Source: CAVQWT01 sp963717705 (GTDB lineage Bacteria > Pseudomonadota > Gammaproteobacteria > Burkholderiales > Casimicrobiaceae). Taken from it: a stretch of DNA of 64,000 nucleotides. Below are positions 37,930-48,466 of this stretch, one piece after another (position 1 is the stretch's first letter; each line of letters starts with the position of its first letter). Where the stretch lies: the NCBI GenBank assembly GCA_963717705.1, contig CAVQWT010000004.1:62001-126000 (forward strand), in the 5' to 3' direction. The position numbers were made by a program, and so were the translations under genes. The notes beneath the pieces are model-generated. The model made no database searches and was not told the DNA's origin. It saw only the letters and a program-made list of their open reading frames with translations.

Positions 37930-39954
37930 ATGGGTTCCCTCGCGTTCAGTCTGCTGCTGGCGGCCGGTGTCGCCGGCTTCGTCGCACTCGCGTGGCGCAA
38001 ACTGGCGATCGTCGCGGCACTCGGCGCCGATCCGCGCACCGACGAGCCGCTCGCCCGCCTCGGCACCGTCGTGCGGAACGGCTTCCTGCAGCGGCGGATG
38101 ATCCGCGGCGACCGGGCGCCGGGACTGATGCACACGGCGATCTTCGTCGGCTTCCTGGTGCTGCTGGTCCGCAAGATCCAGCTGGCCGTGATGGCCTGGC
38201 ACGAGCCGTTCGTCTACCCCGGTGTCGCCGGCGGCGCGTTCGCGGCGCTGAAGGACGGCGTCGAGATCCTGCTGCTGTTCGCGCTTGCCTACGCGTTCTG
38301 GCGGCGGTTCGTCCGGCGTCCGGCGCGCCTCGAGCCGAACCGCGAGGCGGTGCTGGTGCTGACGCTGATCCTGCTGATCGTCGTCACCGACCTGCTGTTC
38401 GACGGCTTCCGTTTCGCCCGCTTCGCCGCGACCGACGCCGGCATTGCGCACGAGCGCGCGTGGGCGTTCGCCGGCGCCGCGCTCGGCAGCGCCTTTTCCG
38501 GGCTGTCGCCGGCCGCGCTGACCGCCGGCTACCATGCCTCGTACTGGATCCAGATCGTCGTCGTCCTGGCCTTCCTGGTACTGCTGCCGTACGGCGAGCA
38601 TTTCCACATCGTGACGGCGCTGCCGGCGCTGTACTTCCGGCGCGGCCGTCCGGCCAATCGCGTGCCCTCGGTCGACCTCGAGAAGCTGATGAGCGACGAC
38701 GCCGATGCCGCGAGCGTCACCGTCGGCGTGCGCACCGCGCGCGATCTCACCTGGAAGGAGGGGCTCGATGTCTTCACCTGCACCGAGTGCGGCCGCTGCA
38801 AGGACGCCTGCCCGACTTTTCTCACCGGCAAGCCGCTGTCGCAGAAGTGGGTGCACGACAGCCTGAAGCACCACCTGCTGGCGCAGCGCGAGGCCGTCGT
38901 CCACCCGCCCGCGGGGGAAGAGGTGCTGCCACCGCTGGTCGGCGACGTGATCTCCGACGACACGCTGTGGGCGTGCACGACCTGCGGCTACTGCGAATCC
39001 GCCTGCCCGATCGAGCTCGAGCACCTGCCTCGCTTCTACCGGATGCGGCAGCACCGGGTGATGATGGACGGCGAGTTCCCGCACGAGCTCAAGGCCGTGT
39101 TCGGTGCCTACGAGGTGCAGAGCAACCCGTGGGGGCTGCCCGCCGACACGCGGGGCGACTGGGCGCGCGGGCTGCCCGTGCGGGTCGTCTCGGCTCCCGG
39201 CGATCTGCGCCCCGGCGACTGGCTGTTCTACGTCGGCTCGGCGCAGTCGTTCGATCCGCGGGGACAGAAGATCGCCCGCGCGTTCGTCGAGGTGCTCGTC
39301 GCCGCGGGGGTGCCGTTCGCGATCCTGGGGGCGGGCGAGACGTCGACCGGCGAGTGCGTCCGGCGCGCCGGCAACGAAATGCTGTTCCAGCAACTGGCGC
39401 AGGCGCTGGTCGCCCGCTTCGCCGAGCTCGGGGTGACGCGCATCGTCACCTGCGATCCGCACGCGTTCAACAGCCTTGCCAACGAGTACGCGGAGTTCGG
39501 CGGCCGGTACGAGGTCGTCCACCATACCCGGCTGATCGCGCAGCTGCTGGCCGAAGGGCGGCTCGACGTCTCGCCAGGGTTCGACCGGGTGCTTTATCAT
39601 GATCCCTGTTACCTGGGCCGGCACAACGGCGAATACGAAGCGCCGCGGACGATCCTGAGGCGCCTCGTGCGCGACGCGCCGCTCGAGTTCCCGCTGTCCC
39701 GCGACAAGGCGATGTGCTGCGGCGCCGGGGGCGCGCGGATGTGGATGGAGGAGACGATCGGCCGCCGGATCAACGTGACGCGCGTCGAGCAGGCACTGCC
39801 GCTGTCGCCGAAGATCATCGCCACCGGCTGTCCGTACTGCGCGGTGATGATCGGCGACGGCGTCGGCGCGGCCGGCCGCGCCGAGTCGATCGTCACCCGC
39901 GACATCGCCGAGCTGGTCGCGGCGTCGCTCCGGCGCGTCCCTGCCGCGGGCTGA
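37930..39954 (+). CDS. Membrane Fe-S oxidoreductase, HdrD-like/EMO type (ETF:quinone reductase candidate)
   Basis: 674 residues. N-terminal membrane domain (about six helices to residue 230, NarI-like, candidate heme-b histidines including HEPFVYPG and GYHASYWIQ), then two 4Fe-4S clusters (CTECGRCKDACP; CTTCGYCESACP), then two CCG domains (HDPCYLGRHNGEY...CCGAGGARMW; CPYCAVM). This matches proteins coupling ETF to menaquinone/quinone (EMO) and the HdrD/DsrK family. Placement divergent from ETF-QO supports an ETF partner. Start at 37930 begins the first helix; no clear ribosome site. Heads an operon with fatty acid and ketone-body genes. Confidence 0.85.
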   Translation: MGSLAFSLLLAAGVAGFVALAWRKLAIVAALGADPRTDEPLARLGTVVRNGFLQRRMIRGDRAPGLMHTAIFVGFLVLLVRKIQLAVMAWHEPFVYPGVAGGAFAALKDGVEILLLFALAYAFWRRFVRRPARLEPNREAVLVLTLILLIVVTDLLFDGFRFARFAATDAGIAHERAWAFAGAALGSAFSGLSPAALTAGYHASYWIQIVVVLAFLVLLPYGEHFHIVTALPALYFRRGRPANRVPSVDLEKLMSDDADAASVTVGVRTARDLTWKEGLDVFTCTECGRCKDACPTFLTGKPLSQKWVHDSLKHHLLAQREAVVHPPAGEEVLPPLVGDVISDDTLWACTTCGYCESACPIELEHLPRFYRMRQHRVMMDGEFPHELKAVFGAYEVQSNPWGLPADTRGDWARGLPVRVVSAPGDLRPGDWLFYVGSAQSFDPRGQKIARAFVEVLVAAGVPFAILGAGETSTGECVRRAGNEMLFQQLAQALVARFAELGVTRIVTCDPHAFNSLANEYAEFGGRYEVVHHTRLIAQLLAEGRLDVSPGFDRVLYHDPCYLGRHNGEYEAPRTILRRLVRDAPLEFPLSRDKAMCCGAGGARMWMEETIGRRINVTRVEQALPLSPKIIATGCPYCAVMIGDGVGAAGRAESIVTRDIAELVAASLRRVPAAG

Positions 39955-40060
39955 ACCCCGCGCCGCAACCCTGCGCCGAGCCCCGTCGTCACCGCCTGCC
40001 CAGTACCGTCTGCCGATCCACCCCGCCACCACCCGGCCGTCCGACCGCCAGCCCCGACCC

Positions 40061-40483
40061 ATGACCCACAAGCCCCGCGTCCTCGTCCACACCTCGCGCC
40101 AGCCGATCCGCTGGGGCGACATGGACGCGCTCGGACACGTGAACAACACCGTCTACTTCCGCTACATGGAGCAGGCCCGCATCGAGTGGCTGTTCGAGCA
40201 ATTCCCCACCCGTACCGCATACGGCGGCAGCGGACCGGTTATCGTCAACGCGAGCTGCACGTTCGAGCGGCCGCTGGTGTACCCCGGCGAGGTCGAGGTC
40301 CGGATGTTTCTCGGCGACCTCGGCCGCTCGAGCGTCGGCAGTTTCTACGAGCTCTGGATGGGCGGCGAGCGCTACGCCGAGGGCGCCGCCAAGATCGTCT
40401 GGATCGACCTCGCCACCGGGCGCTCGACACCGCTGCCCGAGGCCGTCGCCGCGCCGCTCGCGAAGTCCGCCGCCGGCGGCTGA
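40061..40483 (+). CDS. Acyl-CoA thioesterase (hotdog, 4-hydroxybenzoyl-CoA thioesterase family)
   Basis: 140 residues with the hotdog signature IRWGDMDALGHVNNTVYFRYMEQARIEW, catalytic Asp in GDMDALGHVNN, and the VNASCTFERPLVYPGEVEV strands. It hydrolyses an acyl-CoA in the cytoplasm; chain preference unknown. It lies between the HdrD-like gene and acetoacetyl-CoA synthetase in the same orientation (106 and 44 base gaps), suggesting CoA-thioester metabolism. Confidence 0.9.
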   Translation: MTHKPRVLVHTSRQPIRWGDMDALGHVNNTVYFRYMEQARIEWLFEQFPTRTAYGGSGPVIVNASCTFERPLVYPGEVEVRMFLGDLGRSSVGSFYELWMGGERYAEGAAKIVWIDLATGRSTPLPEAVAAPLAKSAAGG

Positions 40484-40527
40484 CCGTCGGTGCCTCCGCG
40501 CGAACCCCAACCCGTGACCGTCCCGCC

Positions 40528-42516
<1,989 letters not shown>

Positions 42517-42526
42517 GGGCAACGCC

Positions 42527-43069
42527 ATGCTGATCGACGCGCCGCGTTCGCAGCTGCTGGTCATCGACGTGCAGGCGCGGCTGGTGCCGGCGATCGCCGA
42601 GCACGAGTCGGTGGTCGGGAGCATCGTCTGGCTGACGCGGGCCGCGCAGAAGGTCGGCGTGCCGGTGGCCGCGACCGAACAGTATCCGAAGGGGTTGGGA
42701 CACCTCGTGCCGGCGCTGCGCGACCTGCTGCCCGAGGGCGCGATCGCTTCGAAGATGCACTTCTCGTGCGTCGCCGCCAAGTGCCTTCCCGGCATGCCGG
42801 GGTCGGAGCGCCCGCAGATCGTGCTCTGCGGCGTCGAGGCGCACGTCTGCGTGCTGCAGACGGCGCTGGAGCTGGTCGAGGAGGGCAAGGAGGTGTACGT
42901 CGTCGCCGACGCGGTCGGCTCGCGGCGCACCCTCGACCGCGATCTCGCGCTGTGGCGCATGCGCGAGGAGGGGGTGCGCGTCGTCTCCCGCGAAATGGTC
43001 GTGTTCGAGTGGCTGGGCGAGGCGGGCACGCCGCTCTTCCGCGACGTCAGCCGCGAGTTTCTCCGTTGA
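42527..43069 (+). CDS. Isochorismatase-like cysteine hydrolase
   Basis: 180 residues. Cysteine-hydrolase fold with catalytic Asp in LLVIDVQARLVP, Lys in ASKMHFSCV and Cys in VLCGVEAHVCVLQTALEL. Related to nicotinamidases and YcaC-like proteins; the substrate is unknown. It follows aacS by ten bases. Confidence 0.85.
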   Translation: MLIDAPRSQLLVIDVQARLVPAIAEHESVVGSIVWLTRAAQKVGVPVAATEQYPKGLGHLVPALRDLLPEGAIASKMHFSCVAAKCLPGMPGSERPQIVLCGVEAHVCVLQTALELVEEGKEVYVVADAVGSRRTLDRDLALWRMREEGVRVVSREMVVFEWLGEAGTPLFRDVSREFLR

Positions 43070-43094
43070 CCGCCGCTGCCGCGGGGCGCCGCGC

Positions 43095-44057
43095 GTGAAC
43101 TTCCTGGTCATTCTCGCCGCTCTGGGCCTCGAGCAGTGGCGCGCGTTCCGGTTCCGCGCCGGCGTCGAGCGGGCATTCGTCCGCTACGCGCGGTGGCTGG
43201 AGGCGCAGCTCAACGGTGGCACGCGCGAGCAGGGGCTGGTCGCGGCGGTGGCGGCGCTGGCGCCGCCGGTGCTCATTGCCGCCGGAGCGTTCTGGCTCGC
43301 GACCGCCGTGCATCCGGCGCTGGGCTTCGCGTGGAACGTCGTCGTGCTGTACCTGCTGATGGGCTTCCGCCACTTCAGCGGCGCGTATTCGGCAATCGCC
43401 GCAGCACTCTCCGCCGGTGACCTGGCGGCGGCGCGACGCGCGCTCGCCTCGTGGCGCGGCGGCGCGTCGACCGAGTGGTCGAGCACCGACGTGGCGCGGC
43501 TCGCGATCGAGCGCGGCTTCGTGGATTCGTACCGGCACGTCTTCGGCACGCTGTTCTGGTTCGTGCTGCTGCCGGGGCCGGCCGGGGCGGTGCTGTACCG
43601 CGCCGCGGCACTGCTCGCTGCCGAGTGGCGGGCAGGGACCCGCGGCGAGGACACGACCCCGATCGCCCGTGCCCGCGAGAGCTTCGGCGCGCCGGCCCGG
43701 CGCCTGCTGTGGCTGCTCGACTGGGTCCCGGTGCGGCTGACCGCGCTGTCGTTTGCGATCGTCGGCGACTTCGAGGACGCCGCCTACTGCTGGCGCACGC
43801 AGGCCTCGTCGTGGGCGACCGAGGAAGGCGGCGAGACCGCCGGCATCGTGCTCTCGAGCGGGGGCGGCGCGCTGGGCGTGACCCTCGGCGGAGCGCTGCC
43901 GACGGTCGCCGGAGCGCCCGACGCCCGGCCCGACCTGGGGATGGGCGAGGATCCGGATGCCACGCTGATGTCGTCGGGCATCGGCCTCGTCTGGCGCGCG
44001 CTGATACTCTGGCTGCTGCTGATCCTGCTGCTCACGCTCGCCAACCTCGCGCCGTGA
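43095..44057 (+). CDS. CobD/CbiB-family membrane protein
   Basis: 320 residues from a GTG start. Several membrane helices (LVAAVAALAPPVLIAAG, WNVVVLYLLMGFRHF, TLFWFVLLPGPAGAVLYRAAAL, WLLLILLLTLANLAP) and the DSYRHVFGTLFWFVLLPG segment correspond to CobD/CbiB (adenosylcobinamide-phosphate synthase) and its shorter relatives in Burkholderiales. No cobalamin genes are near, so the relative probably has another role. It converges with the carbonic anhydrase gene. Confidence 0.75.
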   Translation: MNFLVILAALGLEQWRAFRFRAGVERAFVRYARWLEAQLNGGTREQGLVAAVAALAPPVLIAAGAFWLATAVHPALGFAWNVVVLYLLMGFRHFSGAYSAIAAALSAGDLAAARRALASWRGGASTEWSSTDVARLAIERGFVDSYRHVFGTLFWFVLLPGPAGAVLYRAAALLAAEWRAGTRGEDTTPIARARESFGAPARRLLWLLDWVPVRLTALSFAIVGDFEDAAYCWRTQASSWATEEGGETAGIVLSSGGGALGVTLGGALPTVAGAPDARPDLGMGEDPDATLMSSGIGLVWRALILWLLLILLLTLANLAP

Positions 44058-44070
44058 CCGGCGCGCGGCG

Positions 44071-44709
44071 CTAGTCGGGCCAGCGCAGGAAGGCCGAGCG
44101 CACCGGGTCCCACGCCTCCACTTCGCCGGTCTCGATCGTGTAGACCCAGCCGTGGATCGACAGCTTGCCGCGGTCGAGCGCCGCGCGCACCGACGGGTGC
44201 GTCGCCAGGTGCGCCATCTGCGCGACGACGTTGAGGCGCGTCAGCAGCGCCACCCGCGCGTCCTCGTCGGCGTCGTCGGGCAGCGCCGCCAGCGTGCGCG
44301 CCCTGGCGTCCTCACCGTAGCGCAGCCAGCGCGCGACCGCGGGCACGGCCGCGACCTTTTCCGGATGCAGCATGCCCTTGACCGCGCCGCAGTCGGAGTG
44401 ACCGCAGACGATGATGTGCGGCACGTGCAGCACCGCGACGGCGTATTCGATGCTGGCCGATTCGCCGGCGACGTGCCCGGCATGGATCGGGACGATGTTG
44501 CCGGGGTTGCGCTCGACGAACAGGTCTCCCGGTGCGGTGTGCGTCAGCAGCGACGGCACCACCCGCGAGTCGGCGCAGGTGATGAACAGCGCCTGCGGCT
44601 CCTGCGCGGCGGCGAGTTGCTCGAACAGGGCGCGGCGGCGCGGGAACACGACGCGGCGGAAACGGGCGACGCCTTCGCGCAGCTTGCCGTTGACGAAGTC
44701 GGTGGTCAT
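44071..44709 (-). CDS. Beta-class carbonic anhydrase
   Basis: 212 residues. Zinc and active-site residues C45, D47, R49 (CADSRV) and H104, C107 (HSDCGAVKG) as in type I beta carbonic anhydrases; NPGNIVPIH and SIEYAVAVL are conserved. It hydrates CO2 in the cytoplasm. Start ATG at 44709 is 44 bases after the rsgA stop, so it may be the last gene of the unit from 47776. Confidence 0.92.
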   Translation of the reverse strand: MTTDFVNGKLREGVARFRRVVFPRRRALFEQLAAAQEPQALFITCADSRVVPSLLTHTAPGDLFVERNPGNIVPIHAGHVAGESASIEYAVAVLHVPHIIVCGHSDCGAVKGMLHPEKVAAVPAVARWLRYGEDARARTLAALPDDADEDARVALLTRLNVVAQMAHLATHPSVRAALDRGKLSIHGWVYTIETGEVEAWDPVRSAFLRWPD

Positions 44710-44753
44710 GGGCGGGGCCGGGCCTCGACGATATCCGGGGGAAGGTGGTGGGG

Positions 44754-45713
44754 CTAGCGGGACGGATCGCGGACGGCGCGGCTTTCCGCCACCATCTGCA
44801 GCAGCAGCGCGAGCCGGTGCGGTGCGACGGCGCCTCGCGCGACGGCGTCCTGGATCGCGCAGCCGGGCTCGCGGTCGTGCCGGCAATCGCGGAAGCGGCA
44901 ACTGCCGAGCAGCGGCCGGATCTCGACGAACGCCGAAGCGATGTCGTCGGGGTCGAGGTGGGCGAGGCTGAACGCCTTCATCCCCGGCGCGTCGACGATC
45001 CAGCCGCCAGCCGGGTCGTCCGGCAGCAGGTGCAGCGACGTCTCGGTGGTGGTGTGCCGGCCGGACGCGAGCGCGGTCGAGATCGTGCCGACCCGCGCGG
45101 CGGCGGCGGGCGCGACGGCGTTGAGGATCGTGCTCTTGCCCATGCCCGACTGGCCGACCATGACGCTGTGCTCGCCGGCGAGCCGGGGCAGGATCGGCGC
45201 CACGTCGCGCACCGCGGACAGCTCGAGGACGTCGTAGCCGAGCCGTCGGTAAGGCGCCGTCCGCGCGAGCAGCGCGGGATACGACGGATGATCCGACTTG
45301 TTGGCCACGAGCAGGAAGCGGCAGCGCTCGGCCTCGGCGGCGACGGTCCAGCGGTCGACCAGCTCGAAGTCGACCGGCAGGTCGGGCGCGACGACGCCGA
45401 CGACCAGCGTGACGTTGGCCGCGAGCAGCTTTTCCTTGAACGCATCGGACCGGTAGACGAGGTTCCGGCGCGGCTCGATCGCCTCGATGGCGCCGCCCCC
45501 GGCGACGCGCGCGACCCGCACCTGGTCGCCGCAGGCGGGCGTGGCCTTGCGGCCCTTCAGCACGCATTCGACGATCGATCCGTCCGGCAGCCTGACCGCG
45601 TAGTGGCGGCGGAACATCGCGACGACGATGCCCGTGACGGTTGCCGCGTCGCCGCCCGTCCCGCCGCCCGCGGAGTGGGCAGCCACGCCTGCTTTGCGGC
45701 GCGCGGTGCTCAC
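44754..45713 (-). CDS. rsgA: Ribosome small subunit-dependent GTPase A
   Basis: 319 residues from a GTG start at 45713 that overlaps the upstream stop (GTGA). Circularly permuted GTPase order: OB fold, G4 ANKSD, G1 GQSGMGKST, G3 DAPGM, then a zinc site CRFRDCRHDREPGC. RsgA checks the 30S decoding centre during late assembly. The start is set by overlap; the frame continues upstream as a shadow of the dehydratase gene. Confidence 0.93.
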   Translation of the reverse strand: MSTARRKAGVAAHSAGGGTGGDAATVTGIVVAMFRRHYAVRLPDGSIVECVLKGRKATPACGDQVRVARVAGGGAIEAIEPRRNLVYRSDAFKEKLLAANVTLVVGVVAPDLPVDFELVDRWTVAAEAERCRFLLVANKSDHPSYPALLARTAPYRRLGYDVLELSAVRDVAPILPRLAGEHSVMVGQSGMGKSTILNAVAPAAAARVGTISTALASGRHTTTETSLHLLPDDPAGGWIVDAPGMKAFSLAHLDPDDIASAFVEIRPLLGSCRFRDCRHDREPGCAIQDAVARGAVAPHRLALLLQMVAESRAVRDPSR

Positions 45714-46051
45714 GCGAGCAGCCGTTCGACCCGGGCCGCGCAGGCGACGTCGTTGTTCGTCACGCCGCCGGCATCGTGCGTCGTCCAGGCCACCACGCAA
45801 CGGCCGTAATGGACGCCGAGGTCCGGGTGATGGCCCGCCTTCTCGGCGAGGCCGGCGACGGCGTTCACGAAGGCCATCGTCGCCGCGTAGTCGGCGAAGC
45901 GGAAGGTCTTCTCGATCCGGTCGCCGACGCAAGCCCAGCCCGGCAGACGGGCGACCAGCGTCGCGGCCTCGGCAGCGGGCAGGCGCGTGGCGCCCCGCGT
46001 GCATTGCAGCGCGGCCAGGTCGGCGAGCGTGGCGTCGGCGCTTGGCGTCAC
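45710..46051 (-). CDS. Pterin-4a-carbinolamine dehydratase-like protein
   Basis: 113 residues from a GTG that overlaps the cytochrome stop (GTGA). Catalytic HHPDLGVHYG (two His) and TTHDAGGVTNND match PCD/DCoH. It recycles pterins for aromatic hydroxylases; no phenylalanine hydroxylase is in the window. Length is normal for the family. Confidence 0.9.
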   Translation of the reverse strand: MTPSADATLADLAALQCTRGATRLPAAEAATLVARLPGWACVGDRIEKTFRFADYAATMAFVNAVAGLAEKAGHHPDLGVHYGRCVVAWTTHDAGGVTNNDVACAARVERLLA

Positions 46052-46422
46052 TTGAACTTGTAGTAGGTCAGCTCGAGGTAGGTGGCGAGGTGCTCCTCCT
46101 CTTCGGGGAAGTACCCGGTGCCCAGCTCGGAATTGCACAACGCGATCTGTGCCTTCAGCTTGGCGGGCGTCGTCGCCTTGCGGTCGGCGCGCGTGTAGAT
46201 TTTGGCCGGATCGCCGCCGAACTTGCGCGCGTGGCAGGCGACGCAATCCTTCTCGTGCAGGGTCTTGCCGGTCGCGGCATCGCCGGCAGCGAGCACCGGC
46301 ACCGCCGCGGAAATTCCGAGCGCCAGCACCAGGGCGCGGGTCACCGCCGCCCTGCGACCCGGTGCGCGTGCGGCCGCGGCGCGCTCGCGATCATGAAGGG
46401 TGTCGTGCGGGGGCGTGTTCAT
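46048..46422 (-). CDS. Small periplasmic c-type cytochrome
   Basis: 124 residues from the ATG at 46422 with AAGGAGA six bases upstream. A long basic N-region leads to a signal helix (VTRALVLALGISAAVPVLAAGD), followed by one heme motif CVACH; the distal region ends YFPEEEEHLATYLELTYYKFK. No obvious Met ligand after the heme motif, so the sixth ligand is unclear. Its stop overlaps the dehydratase start, odd for a periplasmic cytochrome beside cytosolic housekeeping genes. Confidence 0.87.
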   Translation of the reverse strand: MNTPPHDTLHDRERAAAARAPGRRAAVTRALVLALGISAAVPVLAAGDAATGKTLHEKDCVACHARKFGGDPAKIYTRADRKATTPAKLKAQIALCNSELGTGYFPEEEEHLATYLELTYYKFK

Positions 46423-46498
46423 CGGAGTCTCCTTGAAGGGGGCGGTCCGGGCATTGCGGACGGCAGACGGCGACCGTGGGCTTGTCGCGGAGTCATCG

Positions 46499-47776
46499 TC
46501 ATCCGCCGGCCGCCGGCGCCGCACCGCCCAGCGCCTCGAGCCGCGCCACGCGCACGGCGGCCGGCGGATGCGAATCGTAGAACGCTGAGTGCAGCGGATC
46601 CGGCGTCAGCGTGGCCGCGTTGTCCTCGTAGAGCTTCACCAGCGCGGCTACCAGCGCCGGCCCCGACGCATGCGCGGCGGCGAACGCGTCGGCCTCGAAC
46701 TCGTGGCGGCGCGACAGCAGCGACAGCAACGGGCCCAGCAGGAAGGTGAACACCGGCAGCACGAGGAAGAACAGCGTCAGTGCAACTCCGGGGCGCTCGC
46801 CCGCCGGACGCACCCCCAGGCCCTGGTAGAACCAGCCGGCGTCGAGCAGCCAGGCGAGCAGCGCCAGCCACACGAGCGAAAGTCCGGCGCCGACGGCGAT
46901 CTGCTTGGCGACGTGCCGGCGCTTGAAGTGCCCGAGCTCGTGGGCGAGGACGGCCTCGAGCTCGTTCTCGCCGAGCTTGTCGAGCAGGGTGTCGAAGAAC
47001 ACGATCCGCTTTGCCCGCCCGAACCCGGTGAAGTAGGCGTTGCCGTGGGCGGAGCGGCGCGAGCCGTCCATCACGTAGAGCCCCTTGCTGGCGAAGCCGC
47101 AGCGCACGAGGAGGCCCTCGACGCGATCCCGCGCACTGCCGGCGGGGAGCGGGGTGAACTTGTTGAACAGCGGGGCGATCACCGACGGGTACAGCACCAG
47201 CAGCAGCACCTGGAAGGTCATCCAGGCGGCCCAGACCCAGAGCCACCACGCCGGACCGGCGGCGCGCATCAGCCACAGGGTCAGCGCGACGAGCGGCACG
47301 CCGAGGATCGCGGCCAGCGCGGTGACCTTGGCCAGGTCGGCGAACCATGTGCGCGGGGTCGTCCGGTTGAACCCGTGCGCGGCCTCGATGCGGAACGTGG
47401 TCCACCAGGCAAAAGGGAGGCTGGCGACGGCCAGGACCAGTGCGACCAGCACGACGAAGATGAGGTCGCGCAGCAGCAGCGGCAGCGCGAGCGCGTCGGT
47501 CAGAACGACCAGCGCCGACAGTCCGCCGCCCAGCGTCAGCGCGAGCAGCAGCAGCGCATTGAACACCGTCACCAGCATATCGAAGCGCGTGCGCTCGATC
47601 GTGTAGTCGGCGGCCTTGCGGTGCGCGGCGAGGCTGATGCGTCCGGCAAATGCGGACGGAACCGCCTCGCGGCGGGACTGGACGTGCCGCCAGTGCCGGC
47701 GGGCGAGCCACAGGCGGACGGCGAGCGAAGCGCCGAGCGCGACGACGAAGATCAGGGTGAAGGCGGCGGGGGACAT
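46499..47776 (-). CDS. M48 membrane metalloprotease (CAAX prenyl protease 1-like)
   Basis: 425 residues, about seven membrane segments, with the zinc motif HELGHFKRRH (HExxH) and the third ligand in EFEADAFAA. N-terminal FNALLLLALTLGGGLSALV and AHGFNRTTPRTW are typical of the Ste24/M48 group in proteobacteria. It probably degrades misfolded membrane proteins. It is divergent from orn and first in the minus-strand unit. Confidence 0.9.
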   Translation of the reverse strand: MSPAAFTLIFVVALGASLAVRLWLARRHWRHVQSRREAVPSAFAGRISLAAHRKAADYTIERTRFDMLVTVFNALLLLALTLGGGLSALVVLTDALALPLLLRDLIFVVLVALVLAVASLPFAWWTTFRIEAAHGFNRTTPRTWFADLAKVTALAAILGVPLVALTLWLMRAAGPAWWLWVWAAWMTFQVLLLVLYPSVIAPLFNKFTPLPAGSARDRVEGLLVRCGFASKGLYVMDGSRRSAHGNAYFTGFGRAKRIVFFDTLLDKLGENELEAVLAHELGHFKRRHVAKQIAVGAGLSLVWLALLAWLLDAGWFYQGLGVRPAGERPGVALTLFFLVLPVFTFLLGPLLSLLSRRHEFEADAFAAAHASGPALVAALVKLYEDNAATLTPDPLHSAFYDSHPPAAVRVARLEALGGAAPAAGG

Positions 47777-47866
47777 CGGCGGCGGCGGTCGGCAGCGGGT
47801 GGCAACGGGCGTTGGCGGCGTGCGGCAGAGGTTCGCGGCAGATCGGTGTGCACCCGGCCGATGTGC

Positions 47867-47886
47867 GAGAATGTGCGGCTCATTCT
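47867..47886. repeat. Inverted repeat before orn
   Basis: AGAATG and CATTCT form a perfect six-base palindrome around a seven-base loop, 13 bases before the orn ATG. Possible operator or leader hairpin. No regulator known. Confidence 0.3.
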
Positions 47887-47899
47887 ACGTGAAATCAAC

Positions 47900-48445
47900 A
47901 TGCCGCAAGACGCCGACCGCCTGATCTGGATCGACATGGAGATGACCGGCCTCAAGCCGGACTCCGATCGCATCATCGAGGTCGCGCTCGTCATCACCGA
48001 TCACGCCCTCGTCACCGTGGCCGAGGCGCCGGTGTGGGTCGTCCACCAGGAACCGGACGTGCTCGACGGCATGGACTCCTGGAACAAGGGCACGCACGGC
48101 CGCTCCGGACTCATCGCCAAGGTGACGGCGTCGGTGCTCGACGAGGCGACGGTCGAGCGGGCCGCGCTCGCGTTCCTGGCCGAGCACGTGCCGGCCAAGG
48201 CCTCGCCGATGTGCGGGAACTCGATCTGCCAGGACCGCCGCTTCCTCGCGCGCTGGATGCCGGCGCTGGAGGACTGGTTCCACTACCGGAACCTCGACGT
48301 GTCGACGCTGAAGGAATTGTGCCGCCGCTGGAAGCCCGAATTGATGAAGGGCATTCCGAAGGAAGGGCGGCACGAGGCGCTGGCCGACGTCTACGAATCG
48401 ATCGACGAGCTCAAGTACTACCGCGAGCACTTCATCCGCGTCTGA
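47900..48445 (+). CDS. orn: Oligoribonuclease
   Basis: 181 residues. DEDDh exonuclease motifs: IWIDMEMTGL, MCGNSICQDRRFL, YRNLDVSTLKEL and KEGRHEALADVYESIDEL. It degrades short RNAs, including linear c-di-GMP products, in the cytoplasm. Start ATG at 47900 matches the family N-terminus. It converges with the hydrolase gene at 48467. Confidence 0.95.
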   Translation: MPQDADRLIWIDMEMTGLKPDSDRIIEVALVITDHALVTVAEAPVWVVHQEPDVLDGMDSWNKGTHGRSGLIAKVTASVLDEATVERAALAFLAEHVPAKASPMCGNSICQDRRFLARWMPALEDWFHYRNLDVSTLKELCRRWKPELMKGIPKEGRHEALADVYESIDELKYYREHFIRV

Positions 48446-48466
48446 CCCTGCGCCGGCGCGCGGGCT

